Source: Geosiphon pyriformis (taxonomy: Eukaryota > Glomeromycota > Glomeromycetes > Archaeosporales > Geosiphonaceae). From it: 64,000 nt of DNA. How positions within the stretch are numbered: the first letter of the stretch is position 1; every line of letters begins with the position of its first letter. Made by a program: the position numbers and the translations under genes. This document shows, piece by piece, positions 16,921-29,259 of the stretch. A model generated the notes under the pieces. That model was given only the letters and a program-made list of their open reading frames with translations, searched no databases and was not told the origin of the DNA. Location of the stretch: assembly GCA_016748015.1 (NCBI GenBank), contig JAAOMT010000031.1, positions 372,001 through 436,000 on the forward strand. Reading direction: 5' to 3'.

Positions 16921-17459
16921 ATATCAAATTAATTCTTATAGTTAAAAAAGTATTTCTTTAATCAAACCAATTTATTTATCTTGAAAAAAACCACTTATAA
17001 ATATTATTAAAAATCTCAAAAGATTTTTTTTACATATTAAAAAGTTATTCTGCAAAAATAAATCTTTATTAAAAGATAATCAATTATATATAATTATAAT
17101 TAATCAAAAAATTAAATTTTTTTTATTGTGTGACCTTTCTATTGACTATGCTAATTACAACAAAGTTACTATAGACATCCAAATCTAAGTTAATAAATAT
17201 TCATCTATTTTTTAAACCAAAAGCACTTAATGTTTTATTCTTATCAAAGTAATTAACAAATATTTGTTTATTTTTAACATACTTATATATTTATTTTTTA
17301 GTTGTATTTTTGCAAAAAAAAAAATTTTGCATATTTTACATTTTATAGATAATTACAACCAACATACTACTATTATTAATAATAATAATAATACTTATTT
17401 ATTTAGCAGTTTTATTTGTGTTTGATTTAATACTAACTAATTAATATTCTTAAAAAATC
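16921..17459. other. AT-rich stretch without recognisable gene
   Basis: Very low in G and C and rich in stops. No repeat of the families in this window could be aligned. Confidence 0.5.
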
Positions 17460-18400
17460 AACAATTAAATATAAATATTTTTATCTAAAGTATCTAAATT
17501 ATTAATAAAACCATCTATATAATTAGTTTTAATATTAATTTTAATTTTAATTTTAATTAATTTTCTGTTAACTTTATTTAAGAATTTACCAAAATAAACA
17601 TCTTATTTTAAATTATAATAATCATATTTTTTAGTTTTTTATATAAAACAAAAAAAGTGTTCAATAAAATAATAATCAAAATAATCAATAAATTAATTAG
17701 TTTAACAACTAATTTAATCAAAGTGACCAAATTAAAAATCTGAAATTTCAAAAAATTTAATTTATATTTAAACAAAAAACTTAAAGCAATTAACAAATCT
17801 GAAAAAAAACTTGAAAAAAAAATAATAATAATATTTTATAATTTAAAAACAAATAATTCAAACTTTAATACTTATAACAAAATTAATATTCAAAAGTTTT
17901 TTATTAATATATTTATACAAAATACTAGTTTTTAAAACTAAATTCAAAATTTCCAAAAAATCAAAAATTACAACAAATTATTAACAATAATAAAAATTAA
18001 AAATTAAAAAAGCAAAGAATAAAACATATTTAACTATTAACTTAAAAAATCAAATTACTGATTTAAAAACAAATTAATTAAAAAAAATTATTTAATTTGG
18101 TTTTAAAAATGTTTCTTAAAATATTAATTTTTTTTTAATAAAAAAATTTTAATATTGTTTTTTATTAATACAGACTAATAAATAAGAATAATAACAACAA
18201 AAAAAAGTTTTTAAAATAAATAACAGTATATTATTATAAGTTAGCAAATTTTAACTTAATTAAAATAACAATACTAAAAACACTAAAAATATTTTTAATG
18301 TTATCAAAAAATATATTTAAAAAAATATTATAAAATATAATAAAAAATTAAAAAAAAGCAAAAACTATTATAAAAAACTTTACAATCTTAAATTTTTTTT
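17460..18400 (-). pseudogene. Possible eroded LINE ORF1 (coiled-coil part)
   Basis: The minus-strand frame at 17796-17608 reads LNFLKFQIFNLVTLIKLVV. It has the same spacing of Leu, Val and Lys as the ORF1 segment of LINE F (LTKLSVLVESIVKPIGSLV). The similarity is limited to hydrophobic positions in a sequence where almost any codon tends to Lys, Asn, Ile or Leu, so this is a weak call. The limits are approximate. Confidence 0.3.
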
Positions 18401-18819
18401 ATGTTTAATAAATAAAATCTAAATACAATTTAATATAATATATTAACTAGTATATTAATACTGATTATTATAATTAAAAGTTTTAAAAAAAATTATTCTT
18501 TCTAAAGAGAAATTTATTAAGTAACTTAAACTAAATATAAATTATATATTTAGCTATATGTAATCATTATTTAAACCAATTAAAACAATATTATATATCT
18601 ATATACATAAAAACTATGTTTTTAATACTTAAAAAAAATGAACACAATTTGCATATATTAAAATTAATTTTAAATATCTTAAAAATTTTAAGCAGTTTAA
18701 TTATACTTCTAAACAACACAAATAATAAACCAGTAACAATCACAAAAAAAATTCTATTACATAAAATAAAACTACTCTTTTCTATAAAAATTTAATATTT
18801 AAAATAAACAAACCAAATA

Positions 18820-21104
18820 AAAAAACTTTTTATTTCCTTAAATTTTATGACTATGACCAGAACAAAAAGTAAAAAAGCTGCACCTAATATTTGTTCTAAG
18901 ATATTTAATAAAATTTCAATTAGAAGAGCTCTCTTTATTATAGAAACAACTAGACAAAACATTTTAGAAGTCTTCTTTTTACCTAGTAATTGTGATAAGC
19001 TGTCTTTGGTAGCCACTAAAGCAACTTTTTTATCTTTGGCTGGTTTTTCATCAGTCAAAGTTTCTTCAAAGAGACACATTTAAGTTAATTTCAGTGTTGT
19101 CTTTACTCCAACTAAGAGCCCAAAAGTTTTTAATAATAGACTAATAAATAAGCTGGTTTTTCTTTCCATAGATTTAACTTCTAATGCTGCTAGCACTACC
19201 TCTTCAAAAAAAATAGTCAAAAAGACCAAAAGTTCAGAAAAATAGAGGCAGTTGTTTGCCTCTGCTATTGTTACACCGAACTCCTTTGTGGTTCCCAATG
19301 AGATTTTAAATGAGATTTTTATAGCAGCATCCAATATGTCATCCAAGATAGGCCTAAATTAACCACTGACTGTGTTGCCAAATGTGATGTCTTCTGGTAG
19401 ATTATTACCAGTTTTAGAAGCAAAACAATCTTCTTTTGTTAGATTATCTGTTTTTGAGAACTGGGCTGATCAAATAGAAACTGAATTATCTTCTTCTCTA
19501 GTTTTTGGTGCTATTTCTGGTGGTGCTTAAGAAACTATTACTAGTTATCAAAAGTTTGCTGAGTAGATGGCCTCTACTCTGGTGCCTGGTGCTACTTTTA
19601 AGATTAAATTGGCTTATGTTAAGGCTGTTTTTCAGTCAGTACATGGTTTTTTGGGTGTGAAATCAGTATTAAAAGACAATGTGAAGCTGTTTTGTGTGGA
19701 GTTTGCTTCTTAAGTGTCTTTGAAAGCTGCATTTTTGGTTGAGCTTACAAGCTTTGTGCATTTGGCCACTCTCAAAATTGTCAAGTTTTTGGTAGTTTCT
19801 AAGTCTAGTTCCTTTTCTGTTGCTATTGCACTGCATAATGTGCTCTTGGGTGTGTCTGCTGCTGATATTAAGACAGCTTTCAGTGTGTTTGGTAGTGTCA
19901 CCCATGTTGTGCTAAAGCCTGTTGGTGTTTGGTAGTACATAGTAGTTTATTTTGAGAAGTTGAACTCTGCTATGTCTGCTTTGAATCATTGGTCAGTTTT
20001 GGTGGGCAAGAATAGTATTAGAATCCTCTCTTTGGTAAATTAAAATGAGACTATTTTGTTTTATAATAAGTTTAAGACCAAGTTGGTCAATTTTTCTTCT
20101 GAATGCACAGCTTTTGAAATCAGTAATATGATTTCTTAAGTTGGTGGTCAGACATGTTTTATCTCTTGTTCTCTTAAGTCTGGTCATTGTTTTCAGTTTG
20201 CTCTGGTTACATTTGGTTCCAAAGCTGATTTAAACTTTGCTATTGTCAAAACTAGTACACTGAAAAAATGCCATATTTGGTGAGAAACTTCTGGTTGTCA
20301 GTGTTGTTTCAAGTATCAAGAGCTAGACCATCTGGCTGCAGACTATAAGGTTTCTCCATCTTTCTCTCCCAAGTTTCTTAAGGTGTTTACACCATGCTTT
20401 GTTGGTCCTAAGTCTTATGCTAAGGCTTTTGCTCCTTTAAGCTTCTCTGGATTTTCACCTTTGTCATCTCTTGTCTCTTTTTCAGTTGTTGTTGGTGATC
20501 CTTTGATGCTGTTTCATTTGTCTTCTTTGGAATCTGATTTAACTAAGCTTTCTGTTTTGGTTGAGTCTATTGTTAAGCCTATTGGCTCTTTGGTTACAAC
20601 TTTTGAACAGTTTATTAATGGTGATTTGGTTTCAAGTAGTGTTCTTGGTCTTAGGATTAATGAGGTTTTGGTACATATAGGTTCTTTTAGTAGGACTGTT
20701 GGTAAGTTAGAAAGAAAAGTGGTTTTTTTGAAAAAGAAATGCTACATGGAGGATATTGATATGTCTAATGATTCAGAGCTTCTATTTGTTGTAAGTGATA
20801 AAATGTTTTTCAACTTAATGTCTCTTTGGAAACATGAATTTGTTGATGTTAAAACTGATCTCTTTAAAACTGCTGAGTGGCTAGTTGGTTTGGTTTCTTG
20901 CAGTGCAACTTTGTTTTCCATTATTCAAAAAATGTTATCTTTGGATAAGTTTTCTTCTGTAACATCAGCATAGTGTATCTTTAACTGGTCCAAATGGCTG
21001 GTTACATGTAAAAAACACATGATTAGCACCTAGTTTAGATTGATTCTTTGATGTATTGTTCTAGGTAGCTTTTGGGCCTTACTTGTTAAACTTTAATAAA
21101 AAAA
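18820..21104 (+). mobile_element. LINE F: ORF1-only retroelement
   Basis: An inserted unit of about 2.3 kb flanked by the direct repeat AAACCAAATA (18810-18819 and 21105-21114). It holds one long ORF1 frame followed by about 130 bp that aligns with the 3' UTR of LINE A. Shared blocks include ACTGGTCCAAATGGCTGGTT against ATTGGTCTGAGTGACTGGTC, then TTTAGATT, TTCTAGG/TTCTAGA and an AATAAAAA tail. No endonuclease or reverse transcriptase sequence is present between ORF1 and the 3' UTR. It is either a deleted LINE or a non-autonomous half-LINE mobilised by a partner's ORF2. Confidence 0.82.
18847..20973 (+). pseudogene. LINE F ORF1: RRM and zinc-knuckle RNA-binding protein
   Basis: A single frame of about 709 codons runs from MTRTKSKK to SSVTSA. 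It contains roughly ten in-frame stops (first at 19081, last near 20281) but no frameshift. Stops fall at sites expected to be Gln or Trp (TGGTAGTAC in VGVW-x-Y). A central segment (IKTAFSVFGSVTHVVL and WSVLVGKNSIRIL) has the shape of an RRM fold. It is followed by a cysteine cluster (CHIW...CQCCFKYQELDH) like a CCHC knuckle and then Leu-rich heptads that could form a coiled coil. The segment WSVLVGKNS matches WSILVGKNA of LINE A ORF1, showing a common but distant origin. Expected role: binding element RNA in a ribonucleoprotein particle. Confidence 0.75.
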
Positions 21105-22392
21105 AAACCAAATATTATTTTTATAAACCAACCCAAAATTATGAACAAAATCTACAATTTTTTTACTAACAATTTTAATATTTTTGAAAACTAAGAGAGA
21201 TTTCTGAAATTAATCTTCAAAAACAAATTTTTTACACAAAGCTAAATATATTAAAATATCAAAAAAGCACAAAAAAAGCAATTATAAAACACATAAAAAA
21301 GACTTAAATAAACCAAAAAGCATTTTTCAAACAGTTATATAAATATTTAACAGTTATTTATAAAACTTATTATCTAATTTGCAAAAAAAAACATGATTTA
21401 AAAACTTGATATCTTTACAAAACAAACATAAAATACTATAGTAATATTTATAATACAAATGCTTATAAATAACTACAAGCAGCTTGTAATATAAAGTTTT
21501 TATAAAATAAAAATATACTTTAGCTATAACTTTGTTTATAAATTCTATTAATATGTAAGAATTAGAATATTATATTAACAAAAATTTAACTTAGTTTATG
21601 TTTCTAAACAAGTTGGTTTTTAAAATATAAGTACCAAATTCAATCTTTTAATAAGCATAATAGATTATTTAAAAAACTTTACAAAACAAAAACTTTATAT
21701 TTCTTAAAACAATTTTACTATTAATTTTAATAAATTGTTCTTATATATAGACTAAAAATATTATATTTAAAATAAGGCAGTATTAGTTAAAACATTAACT
21801 TTTATATTATTCAAAACATCCAAATAGCTTTTAATTTTGTGTTAAATAACTCTTAAATTTTTTTTTAATAATATTTACAATATATTAATACTTAATTTAA
21901 TAATGATTATAAAAATTTGGTAATACCAAAACCAATTTTGAATAATATATGTTTAAAGCCATTTAGCTATCAAAAAATAAAACAAATACAATAGTCTGCA
22001 ATTCAGTTATAGTAAAAGATACTATTTAAATACTCTAATATTTAAATTTAAATTTAAATTTAAATTTTTAAAAAAAACCACAATATTAGTTTTTATTTTA
22101 ATAGTACTTAAATTACTAAAAAATTATTAGTATAAACAAAAAAACAAACCAAGTTAGCATTAAAAATAAATTAATAACTACAGAAATTAATAATATTACA
22201 TAAAAAAACACTATTAGCAATTTGTATTTATGTTTTATTGTTAAAAAAAACTAGCCAAACAATAAAAATTTGCTTTTTTATATATATATTGGCCAATTAT
22301 ATACAATTCTAAAGGATAACCAATTTTTTATCATAATTACCAAATTTTTACTAAATAAGCATATATTAAAAACATAACCAAATTGTTTATAT

Positions 22393-23306
22393 TGTTACAA
22401 ATAATTATTTGGAGTTTCAAATCAAATAACAAACCTGTAACTTGGTGCTTAATAGCTAATCTTGTTTGTAATATCTAAAGATTTTGGTTGTTTAAAGGTT
22501 TTAATTGAAGTTTTTTGTATAATAAACAGAGATTCAAGTATGGTTTTTTTTTAGTAATGTTTCAAGTATCAACTCTCAAATTAAGGTGTTTTGTTGTCCA
22601 TTACTTTCTAGAATTGCAATTCTGTTAATTTTTTTCTTGGCATAATGGCCAGCAATTTTCTGGTAAGCTATTTTCAAATCTGAGTGTCTACTCTTATTCC
22701 TAAGTCTTTTACCAGTGCTATATTCTAATGTTAGTAATTCAGCACTTAATCTTTAATCAATTAGTATATAACAATAAAAAAGAAAATAAAAGAAAGAAAA
22801 AAAGATAAAGAAAAATAAGCCAAGACAATTAAGTTAATATTCTGTTAATAGCCATGATCAAAAGCTATTGTTCTAATATAGTTAAATACTGGCAGTTATT
22901 AATATAAAGTGTTAATAGTTAGAGTTTGATAAATATTTCTCAATCAAATAATAACAACATAAATTAAATGTAGATAAGTATTTTATTGATAATTTAATGA
23001 TTTCACTTTAGCAGATATGAATTATTCTTGAAGTGATTAAAGAATAGATAGGAAGAAAAGTTCAAACTAAAAGGTTTGTTTTTTTTGCTTCTAATGCTAT
23101 TGCTATATATATATATTTGAGATTCCTCAATTTTTCAATTTTTTCTGCCAGAAATTCTGCAATTTCTCAAAAAAAATTCTGGAATTTTGGAATTCTGCAA
23201 TTCTGCAATTTCTTATATGAGAATTCTAGAATTCCATATTTTACTATGTCTATTTCTGATTAGTTAATATATATATTACTATAATTTCTATATTTTATAA
23301 GTAACA
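22393..23306 (-). repeat. Solo LTR, gypsy2 family variant
   Basis: The reverse complement follows the gypsy2 LTR from TGTTACAAATAATTATTTG at 22393 to AAGTAACA at 23306. It includes the purine-rich block with GTTAATATTCTGTTAATAG near 22830. ATAT precedes (22389-22392) and follows (23307-23310). The U3 part differs from gypsy2: at 23130-23230 it has repeated AATTCTGCAATT-like units in place of the GCACATTGCT repeats, so it is a diverged subfamily. Confidence 0.82.
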
Positions 23307-24760
23307 ATATTAAGCACAAATAGCTAAAAACAAGCCAATTCAACACAAATTTACATTCTTAAAAACCAAACCAAAACCAATAATAGTTTTTTTAATAGCT
23401 TTGTTAGCAAAACAAACAACAACACATTTATTATGTACATATAAACTTAGATTATGACCAATAAAATAAGTTTTTTTATTATAAGAAGCCAATAAATCAA
23501 AAAAATTATAAATATTTATACTAATTAGTAATATATGTAACAAGACTTGATAATAATCTCTAGATATTTATATTTATTTATTGTTAATAGTTTTAATTAC
23601 ACAAACAGATTTTTTTTTATAAATACTAATCATTTAGATACAATTAAATTAGCAATCTTAAATAATTTAAATTTAACTAAAATTTTTTATTATATATTAA
23701 TAAGTTGTATTTTAATTAATATATCTTGTCAAATTTAAAAAAAACCAATTCTATAACCAATTTAAAAAGATTTACAAGAATTTTTTTGACAATTATTTTC
23801 TAATTTGTATGGTTATTTATTTATTTAATATTATTATTGACCAAATTTTTTCCACTAATTATCATGTTTTTAGCTTTTTTTAAACTTGATTTCAATATAA
23901 AAAATAATTTAATAATTTCTGAGAATTTTAAAAAAGTGGATGCCTTTTCCAAAATTATTAATATAATAAAAGTTTTTTTTATAGTCATTAATTTATCTCC
24001 AAAAGTTTTGCCAGACATTGCAGAAAGCTTAATATTTAATACAAAAAATTTAATTAAATTAAAGCTTTGTTTTTTTAAAACATATAATTCAATTAATGAC
24101 AACTGTTTGGAGCCAACAAACTTAGAAGATAAAAACATCAAAATGTTATTACTATTACTCAAATTCTCAAAAAAAAAAACTTTTAATAAACAGTCTATAA
24201 TATATGACTTAATGTACATTTTTTTTAATATGATTTTGTTTATTTTATTGTTAATTTTTAAAGCATTTAAATTAGCATAACTAGTTTTTTCAGCAATTAT
24301 ATTTCTTATATTTTTTATATTTAAGATTTTATTAATACTGTTGGTTTTGCTAACTACTTTGTTATTCCAAGATTTTTTTTGTTTAATATTATTAAATCTT
24401 ATATCAATAGTGCTAATAAAACTAGCAAATATATCAATTATATTTTTATTTATATTAAGTAACTTGGATTTTTTAGACTTCTTGTAAAAGATACCATAAG
24501 AGTAAATACTTTTAATATGCTTTTTTTTTGTGTTTAAACAGATTTTTAAACTAATTCAATCAGAACTATAACCACTAGTAAAAAAACTTATCAATTCTAT
24601 TATAACAAAAAGTAATATGTTAAAAAAAATAACTAAAATAAAAAAAAAATAAAAAAAATTATTTTTTTGACAACTTTATGCTTTTGTTATAATCAAAGAT
24701 CAACAAAAAAAAGAGTTTTATATTTTTTTATAATATAATATTAATATGTTTAATATAATT
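23307..24760 (-). pseudogene. LINE G relic: ORF1
   Basis: At 23543-23340 the minus strand reads LLASYNKKTYFIGHN and CVVVCFANKA, against LVGEKTCIIDHN and CTTVCFGSKS of LINE A ORF1. At 24219-23821, KKTFIILIILEKASTFLKF matches KKIFSNVNSFERASTPLKF. The copy stops at the solo LTR on its 3' side, where the zinc knuckle would follow. It may once have been one copy with LINE E, but the endonuclease and RT parts are absent. Confidence 0.7.
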
Positions 24761-25185
24761 AATAAAAAACAATTTAATTTAATTATTACAATAAAAAAAT
24801 ACTAAATAATATTAAATAGATTAAAAATGTAAAAAAATATGTAATTTAATAATATATTATTAATTATACTTTTATAAGCTTTGATAAAAAATTTTATGCT
24901 TAAAAATTAATATTATAGTTTTAATTTTGTAAATTTAATTAATTAATATAATTATAATCAGTTAAAGTAGTTAATTATACATAATTATAAACAATAATTA
25001 GAAAAATAGTATATTATAATATAATTAATAATATATATTAATAATATAATAAAAATAATTAATTAAATCAAAATTAATTAATTTTTTTTGGTTAATACTT
25101 ACAATTTATACAATATTATTATTATATATTATTTTTTATTAAATGCTATACAAGTAAAATTCAACTGCTATTTAGTATATAAATC
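24761..25185. other. AT-rich stretch, possible LINE 3' UTR trace
   Basis: Nothing gene-like. The sequence at about 24955-24995 (AATCAGTTAAAGTAGTTAAT) resembles the LINE 3' UTR core in plus orientation, but the match is short. Confidence 0.35.
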
Positions 25186-26012
25186 CAAACTAAGTAGTTT
25201 AAACTAAATACAGTTTATGCTCTTACTATATGTGATTAGTTATTTGGATTAAACAAAACAACACTACACATCTTTACTAATATAAGTATTTCTACTCAAA
25301 CCAAAAAAAAAGAGCACAGCTTACATCTACCAAAACTAACAACAAAAAATTTCACAATACCAAACATTTAAACCACTTTATTTGACAACATAGAAACCAT
25401 ACTATAAAATAAACTCAAAACCAAACCATTATTTTTGATTAAACCAGTTTTTTTCATGACTACCTTATGTTTAAATCTTACAAGCCATGTTTTAATGCAA
25501 TATAATTCTACCAAATGACTTATATATTCAACAAAAATAGAGACAGTCTTCTTCTTTTTATCAAAAACCATAATAGCTTCAGCATACCAGTCTTTTAACA
25601 CAAAACTTTTGCAAATTATTGTGTACAAATCCACATTAGAAGAACACAAAGCCAGTAATTACAAAACAGTAAAAAAGAGCAAACAAAAAACACTTATCAA
25701 TAATATTTACTTTGCAGAAACTTTAGCCAAAATGTTCTCTCAAATACCAATATTTTTAACATAAGTAAAAACATGGTTAAACAATTCCATTTTGCTATAC
25801 AACAAATACAATATATCAAGTTATGTCTTATTATACAACTTTTTTCTAATCATTATTAACAGTTATTTATACACTACTTTTATCAAATATGTGTGTAGAT
25901 TGGCAGAATTTTTACTAGTAAATCCAAATAGCATATGTAAATCAAAATGCCAGACTTTTATAATAGCTATTCAATCTATTTTCTTTAATAATACACTAAG
26001 AATCACATTATA
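25186..26012 (-). mobile_element. LINE H: 5'-truncated 3' end of a LINE
   Basis: The minus strand from 26012 reads IIKVWHFDLHMLFGFTSKNSA, against FLVWHSDLHMAAGFMSKSSA of LINE B. It continues through the end of ORF2 to the 3' UTR at about 25190-25260. The frame 25649-25368 (VVMKKTGLIKNNGLVLSL) matches the last ORF2 segment of LINE A (MKKNGLILLNGLVFVSV). Only the region after RNase H is kept. It is less eroded than LINE C. Confidence 0.75.
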
Positions 26013-26863
26013 ATTAGAACTAGTCTTTTATTAAGCACATTATATATTAAATTTAAATTATTATAAAAACAATATATAATTAGTTATTTAAATTAATTAT
26101 TTAAATTAATTATAATTATTTTAAATTAAATAAAAAACAAATTTATATAATAATTTTATTTAAAACAATAATTCAAGTAATTAATATTAATAAATTTATT
26201 AAATTACAATTAGATTAAACTTTTATTATTTTTAATAAAAAAAATTTTGAAATTTTAAAGTACTATTAATTTATTAAAAGTATTCTTATTTACAAAAAAA
26301 TTTACATATTTATTTTATTATTATATTGATTATTATCAATACTATTATAAAATCAATAATACATCTGTTATTAAGTTAACAATATTACTATTTGCTTTTT
26401 TAAAAAACCAATTTAGATTTTACTACAAAATTAAATCTTTTTTTATTGTTAATAAAAAGGTAACCAAAACAACCAATATACTAATAAGCTAAACAACAAA
26501 TCTAATTAATTAAAACAGTTTAAGTATTAATCAAAAATCAAATTAAATAAATGAATAAATGAATACTAATGATTGAAATAAAGTCGTATAATCAAATATC
26601 ACAGTTGATAATAAATCCTAATGCCACTGAAATTTGTGAAAACTCTGTCAAGTATTAAAAACTCTGACTCATTTGAGAATAGAACTCTTTAACAACCTTT
26701 GATTTTTCAATTTACATCGGCAAACAATTCATTTTTTCACATTGCCAATTTAGAATTTTTTACAAGCAGACAAGACTAAATGATAAAAACATCCTAATAA
26801 TTCACTTTCTTGTTTTCAATACTTTTGGAAATTTATACTTGGAATTAATTTGAAAGTGTTCGT
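26013..26863. other. AT-rich spacer and 3' flank of cyclophilin
   Basis: 26013-26560 is AT-rich without recognisable content. From about 26570 the composition rises toward that of the cyclophilin gene; this part probably includes its 3' UTR. Confidence 0.5.
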
Positions 26864-27721
26864 TTAAAGTTGCCCAGAGTCGGTAATCGTGATGGTCTTG
26901 CTAGTTTTGCCAGTGGAGCTACCCAATTTCTCAATTTTGTAGACAATTTCGAGACCTATTTGAATATCGAAGAAAGAAAATGAGGACTTCTCAATGAGAG
27001 ATAAATTCAACGAGAAAATGACTCAAATTACCTTCAACTACGGTGCCAAAGACGACATGTTTGTTGTCTAACCAACTGGTTTTAACAGTACAGATAAAGA
27101 ATTGAGATCCATTCGTGTTGGGACCAGCGTTGGCCATGGAGAGGGTCCCTGATTTGAAATATCGAAGAGTTGAAGACAACTTAGACAAAATATCAATCCA
27201 TTTATAACTGATCTATCACGAAAAATATCCGTGGTTACGATAAATTTAAAAATTAAATTCAAGAGAAAGCTTACCAGGTCCAGCATGTTTCAATTCAAAG
27301 TTTTCATCGGCAAATTTCTCACCATAGATGGACTTGCCACCAGTGCCATTGCCAGCAGTGAAATCACCTCCTTGAAGCATGAATTGAGGAATAACACGAT
27401 GGAATTTGGAGCCTTTGTAACCATAACCATGTTCACCAGTACACAAAGCCCGGAAGTTTTCGGCTGAAATAATAGATTGTCAATTTTTTGTTTGATTTCA
27501 GTTTCAAATTGTGGAAAAATTTTAAATTAATCGATGATTTTACCAGTTTTAGGAACTTTATCATCCCTCAATTCGAACACAATTCGCTAAAATATTTATT
27601 CGATATTTAGAGTATGATAACGTATTTATCTATCACGTGATTTATGTTAGAGAATGAGGTAACTTACACCTAAGGGTTCTTTATCGGCAGCAACATCGAA
27701 GAAAGTACGTATGTTAGGCAT
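26864..27721 (-). CDS. CPR1: Cyclophilin A, peptidyl-prolyl cis-trans isomerase, 5 exons
   Basis: Cytosolic proline isomerase and cyclosporin A target. Exons (minus): 27721-27668, 27586-27544, 27463-27275, 27148-27032, 26955-26864. All introns are GT-AG, and 495 nt gives 164 residues, the typical cyclophilin A length. The active-site strand [16 protein letters not shown] carries the catalytic Arg. [13 protein letters not shown] and the drug-binding Trp in [12 protein letters not shown] are present, and the C-terminus ITITDSGQL is typical. There is no signal or organelle peptide if translation starts at MPNIRTFF. The gene is intact and stands alone between repeat blocks. Confidence 0.97.
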
Positions 27722-27969
27722 TATATAGCTATTGGCGGTTTTTGTGCTGAAAAAACAAACTGTGTTCCGGAACAAATAAATGGATGGACGCATAAAGGTA
27801 GGTTTCAAGAAAGATAATCGTAAAAAACTTGATATAAGTAATAAACCGTATATAGTGACACGTCTTATAAAACCTTCTTTACGTAGTCAATAAAAAGGAA
27901 AACTACTTACAATAAAGATCTTTTCGAGGTTTAAGACACGGGAATATAGATTCCAGTCGTTAGAAAGAC
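27722..27969 (-). promoter_or_regulatory. Probable CPR1 5' leader with an intron
   Basis: Upstream of the CPR1 start, the minus strand has a good 3' splice site (TTTTTTCAG ending at 27747) and, further up, a 5' site (ATTGTAAGTAG, GT at 27910-27909). This leaves a small exon at 27969-27911, itself preceded by TTTTTTAG. Of its three frames, two contain stops and the third does not join in frame to MPNIRTFF, so it is best read as a non-coding leader exon. The promoter would then lie beyond 27970. Confidence 0.4.
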
Positions 27970-28399
27970 CTAAAAAATCAAAAATGGATCTTTATATAAG
28001 TCACAACCAGTTACGATACAAACACGTGTAACTTCAAGCGATATCTCGAAAGATTGGCTAGAAGTTTCCGATATAGATTGATTAAACTTTTAAAGATTTA
28101 CTGATTGTCCTTGTTTCAAGTTTTCCCGCTAAGATTCCTGCTTGTGATAATGGTAATGTTGGGGCTTGTGCTGATACATTACACTGCATGACAGTAATTA
28201 ATTCTATCTACTCATATTCATTTTAGAAAGTCAGACACTTCCCACGGCCATTAAATTGTGTAACATGAAACAAGGTTTCTATCAATACACTCGAAAAAGT
28301 AAAATTTCATTTATCCAATCAATTTAACAATGAGTTAAAGACATTATTGATTATTGGTTCGAGATTTTTGACGGTCTTTTTATGGCAAGTATTTTTCAA
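27970..28399. other. Upstream flank of CPR1
   Basis: Ordinary composition until about 28390, then very AT-rich. It probably carries the CPR1 promoter. A minus-strand frame at 28190-28095 starting MQCNVSAQAP is open but short and unplaced. Confidence 0.4.
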
Positions 28400-29259
28400 C
28401 ATAAAGTTTAAAAATAATTTTAATTTTTTTAATCAAGCAAGCAAAAAGATAAATCTCAAATTAATTTTAAGAAAAAATATTTTGTATGCTATCTTATGTT
28501 AACTTTTAATAGTTCGAAGTGAGATTTGGGTTATAGGATTATGTTAAACGTTTTTTCATACTGTTTTTTATAAATTTGCATTAGAATTTTGTCCAAAAAC
28601 TGAAAATAAAAAATTCCAAAATTTGGCAATCGAAAAGATTAAGATTATTTTTTTAAAAAAATTCGATTCAAATTTGTCATTAAAATATTATTTAAATACA
28701 AAAAATTCAATGAAACTTTTTGCTTGATTTTTATGAAAATGTATTTTTTTTATATGTAATCATTTTTTCAATTATACTTTATACTGTATATTATTATATT
28801 TAAAAATTTTTTAATTTTATATAATTTTAATTTATTTATATAATTTAAATACTGGTATTAAGTTGTTTTGTTTATCTAACAATAATAATATAAATTTAAT
28901 ATATTTAAATAATATGTGTAAAAGTTTTTTAATTACAATGAATGATAATAGTATTAATTTTAAAATTTAATATTGTTTTTATAACTAAAAGAATATAAAT
29001 AAAAATATAAATAGTAATTATAATTTAATATTTTTGCATAATGGTATTATTTTATATTGACATTTTGTTTATTATATTTATAATATTATATATAATATAT
29101 ATTTTAACTTTAATTTTTAATATTTTTATTATTAATTATTATAAAATATATAATTGTATATTTAATTAATTAGTTATAAAAATATTTTTTTGTTAACAAA
29201 TTATTTAATATTATAAATATTAATAATAATAAAAACTTTATTTTTGTTAATTTTTATAT
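28400..29259. other. AT desert
   Basis: Almost only A and T, with no open frame of interest. It is probably eroded repeat, as shown directly for the neighbouring 29260-29798. Confidence 0.5.

Larger units (their letters stand above)
18401..22388 (-). mobile_element. LINE E relic (3' part), split by LINE F
   Basis: The left part (18401-18819) is a LINE 3' UTR plus the C-terminal codons of ORF2; the right part (21105-22388) continues the same copy. This is shown by alignment with LINE C, where the equivalent join reads AAACAAGCCAAATATTATTC at 3708-3727 without interruption. The insertion of LINE F therefore explains the gap. Similarity to ORF2 fades near 22250. No endonuclease or RT part is seen, so the copy is probably 5' truncated. 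A short (ATTTAA)n tract lies at 22040-22065. Confidence 0.7.

Noticed and set aside
23837-24280. Plus-strand ORF of 147 codons
   Set aside because: It is the antisense shadow of the LINE G ORF1, which aligns with LINE A and B on the minus strand.
28095-28200. Minus-strand exon starting MQCNVSAQAP upstream of cyclophilin
   Set aside because: Short, with no family match, and no downstream exon could be joined in frame.
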